A stretch of 64,000 nucleotides of DNA from contig NZ_CANNGT010000006.1 in the NCBI RefSeq assembly GCF_947504225.1, positions 1 to 64,000 of the forward strand, in the 5' to 3' direction. The position numbers and the translations under genes are program-made. This document shows, piece after piece, positions 63,277 through 64,000 of this stretch (positions are counted from its first letter, which is position 1; each line of letters begins with the position of its first letter). The notes beneath the pieces were generated by a model. That model saw only the letters and a list, made by a program, of their open reading frames with translations, searched no databases and was not told where the DNA came from. The DNA comes from Brumimicrobium ulvae. Lineage in GTDB: Bacteria > Bacteroidota > Bacteroidia > Flavobacteriales_D > Crocinitomicaceae.

Positions 63277-64000
63277 ATGCCAATTCACAAAGAACTTTAC
63301 AAGTCCACTTTAAAACATTTTGATTTCGATATATCTACTGATCAAGATGAATTATTGACACAGCTTTGCAACTTCTATATGCAGCCCAACAATCAATCTT
63401 TATTCATTTTAAAAGGATATGCAGGTACAGGGAAGACAAGTTTACTTAGTGCTTTTGTTAAAGCTTTAGTTGAACTAAAAAGGAAGTCTGTTTTACTTGC
63501 TCCTACAGGACGAGCAGCAAAAGTATTTGCACAACGCTCAAACAAAATGGCCTTTACCATACACAAAAAGATATACCGAAAAGAAAAGATTGCTGGAGGT
63601 GCAATTCAATTAGGTCTTGCTCCTAATTTGCATACCAACACCCTATTTCTTGTTGATGAAGCATCTATGATTGGGGATTATACACAACGTAACGATGGTG
63701 CTATTAGTAGTCAAAACTTACTTGAAGACCTGATCAATTATGTTTATAACGGCAAGAATTGCAAATTGATTCTCATTGGTGATGAAGGACAGCTCCCTCC
63801 TGTTGGTTCTGATTTTAGTCCAGCTTTAAATCTAGACTATATGTCCAACCATTATGCGCAATTAGAAATTCAAGGATTTCAATTGTCTAAAGTATTGAGA
63901 CAAGCTTATGATTCTGACATTTTAAAAAACGCCACAGATTTACGTTCAGCACCCGAAAACACATACCCTTCTTTTGATTTAAGTGGGAAAAATGACTTGA
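63277..64000 (+). CDS. AAA/UvrD-C-type helicase, RecD-like, 3' end cut by window
   Basis: 241 codons are visible; the gene runs off the window. Walker A is LFILKGYAGTGKTSLLSAFV (about 46-65), followed by SVLLAPTGRAAKVFAQRSNK (motif Ia), Walker B FLVDEASMIGD and ILIGDEGQLPPVGSDFSPAL (motif III). This order is the RecD/PIF1-type superfamily 1B helicase with an AAA_30 domain. It probably unwinds DNA. The ATG at 63277 has no upstream in-frame ATG. Confidence 0.85.
   Translation, partial: MPIHKELYKSTLKHFDFDISTDQDELLTQLCNFYMQPNNQSLFILKGYAGTGKTSLLSAFVKALVELKRKSVLLAPTGRAAKVFAQRSNKMAFTIHKKIYRKEKIAGGAIQLGLAPNLHTNTLFLVDEASMIGDYTQRNDGAISSQNLLEDLINYVYNGKNCKLILIGDEGQLPPVGSDFSPALNLDYMSNHYAQLEIQGFQLSKVLRQAYDSDILKNATDLRSAPENTYPSFDLSGKNDL

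Noticed and set aside
1-64000. CRISPR arrays, prophage, complete insertion sequences
   Set aside because: No regularly spaced short repeats, no integrase, no transposase and no phage structural genes were seen.

Overview
The window reads as chromosome of a low-GC Bacteroidota bacterium, most likely order Flavobacteriales. The grounds are a short primary sigma factor without region 1.1, Bacteroidota-type -7 boxes (TAnnTTTG) in front of many genes, few Shine-Dalgarno sites, a two-gene methylmalonyl-CoA mutase, a ~1,500-residue TamB-like protein, and lipoprotein and porin-type secreted proteins. The genus cannot be fixed from the sequence alone. No rRNA, tRNA, CRISPR array or intact insertion sequence was seen.

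Layout. 1-2.1 kb is an accessory, decayed patch: a 105-bp tandem duplication, inverted and direct repeats, a fragment of an RHS/YD-repeat protein, a small unknown ORF and a lipoprotein. They look like the remains of a polymorphic-toxin locus. 2.1-6.7 kb holds a HAD phosphatase, an FAD oxidoreductase, an envelope protein, a lipoprotein and a decayed fragment. 6.7-10.7 kb has a P1B-4-like metal ATPase and a heme catalase. 10.9-15.2 kb is a TolC / HlyD / ABC-2 permease export operon beside a Crp/Fnr-family regulator, with an FNR-like palindrome at the operon promoter. 15.3-16.8 kb has a small lipoprotein, a frameshifted acyltransferase and a nested palindromic repeat. 17-20.8 kb is a BatA-like protein, a dihydroorotase homologue that has lost its metal ligands, and a methyltransferase.

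21-38.9 kb is mostly housekeeping: universal stress protein, CvfB-like S1 protein, a TPR protein with gyrA, divergent clpC, a CCA-adding-like nucleotidyltransferase, a run of small genes (pRiA4b-like, methyltransferase, TraB/GumN, FKBP), then gapdh, rpoD and a DegP-type protease on the minus strand. 39-44.7 kb has dapF, a GNAT enzyme, mltG, a pyrR-like gene, an MtfA-like peptidase and a DUF1275 protein. 45-50.3 kb has mutA-mutB, a PerM/AI-2E transporter and a secreted protein. 50.4-57.5 kb has a biotin carboxylase overlapping a giant TamB-like gene, and divergent tsaD. 57.6-64 kb has elbB, a DCC-family protein, a minus-strand run (membrane protein, DUF3822, rsmD, coaD, thioredoxin-fold protein) and the 5' part of an AAA/UvrD-type helicase that runs off the window.

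How the genes fit together: mutAB and the biotin carboxylase fit propionyl-CoA to succinyl-CoA conversion. Catalase, the metal ATPase, ClpC, the DegP-type protease and the Usp protein form a scattered stress and envelope quality-control set. tamB, mltG, the BatA-like gene and several lipoproteins serve the envelope. The least ordinary items are the decayed RHS patch with its repeats, the FNR-like operator, the non-catalytic dihydroorotase homologue and the nested palindrome at 16.6-16.8 kb. I found no convincing complete new multi-gene system.
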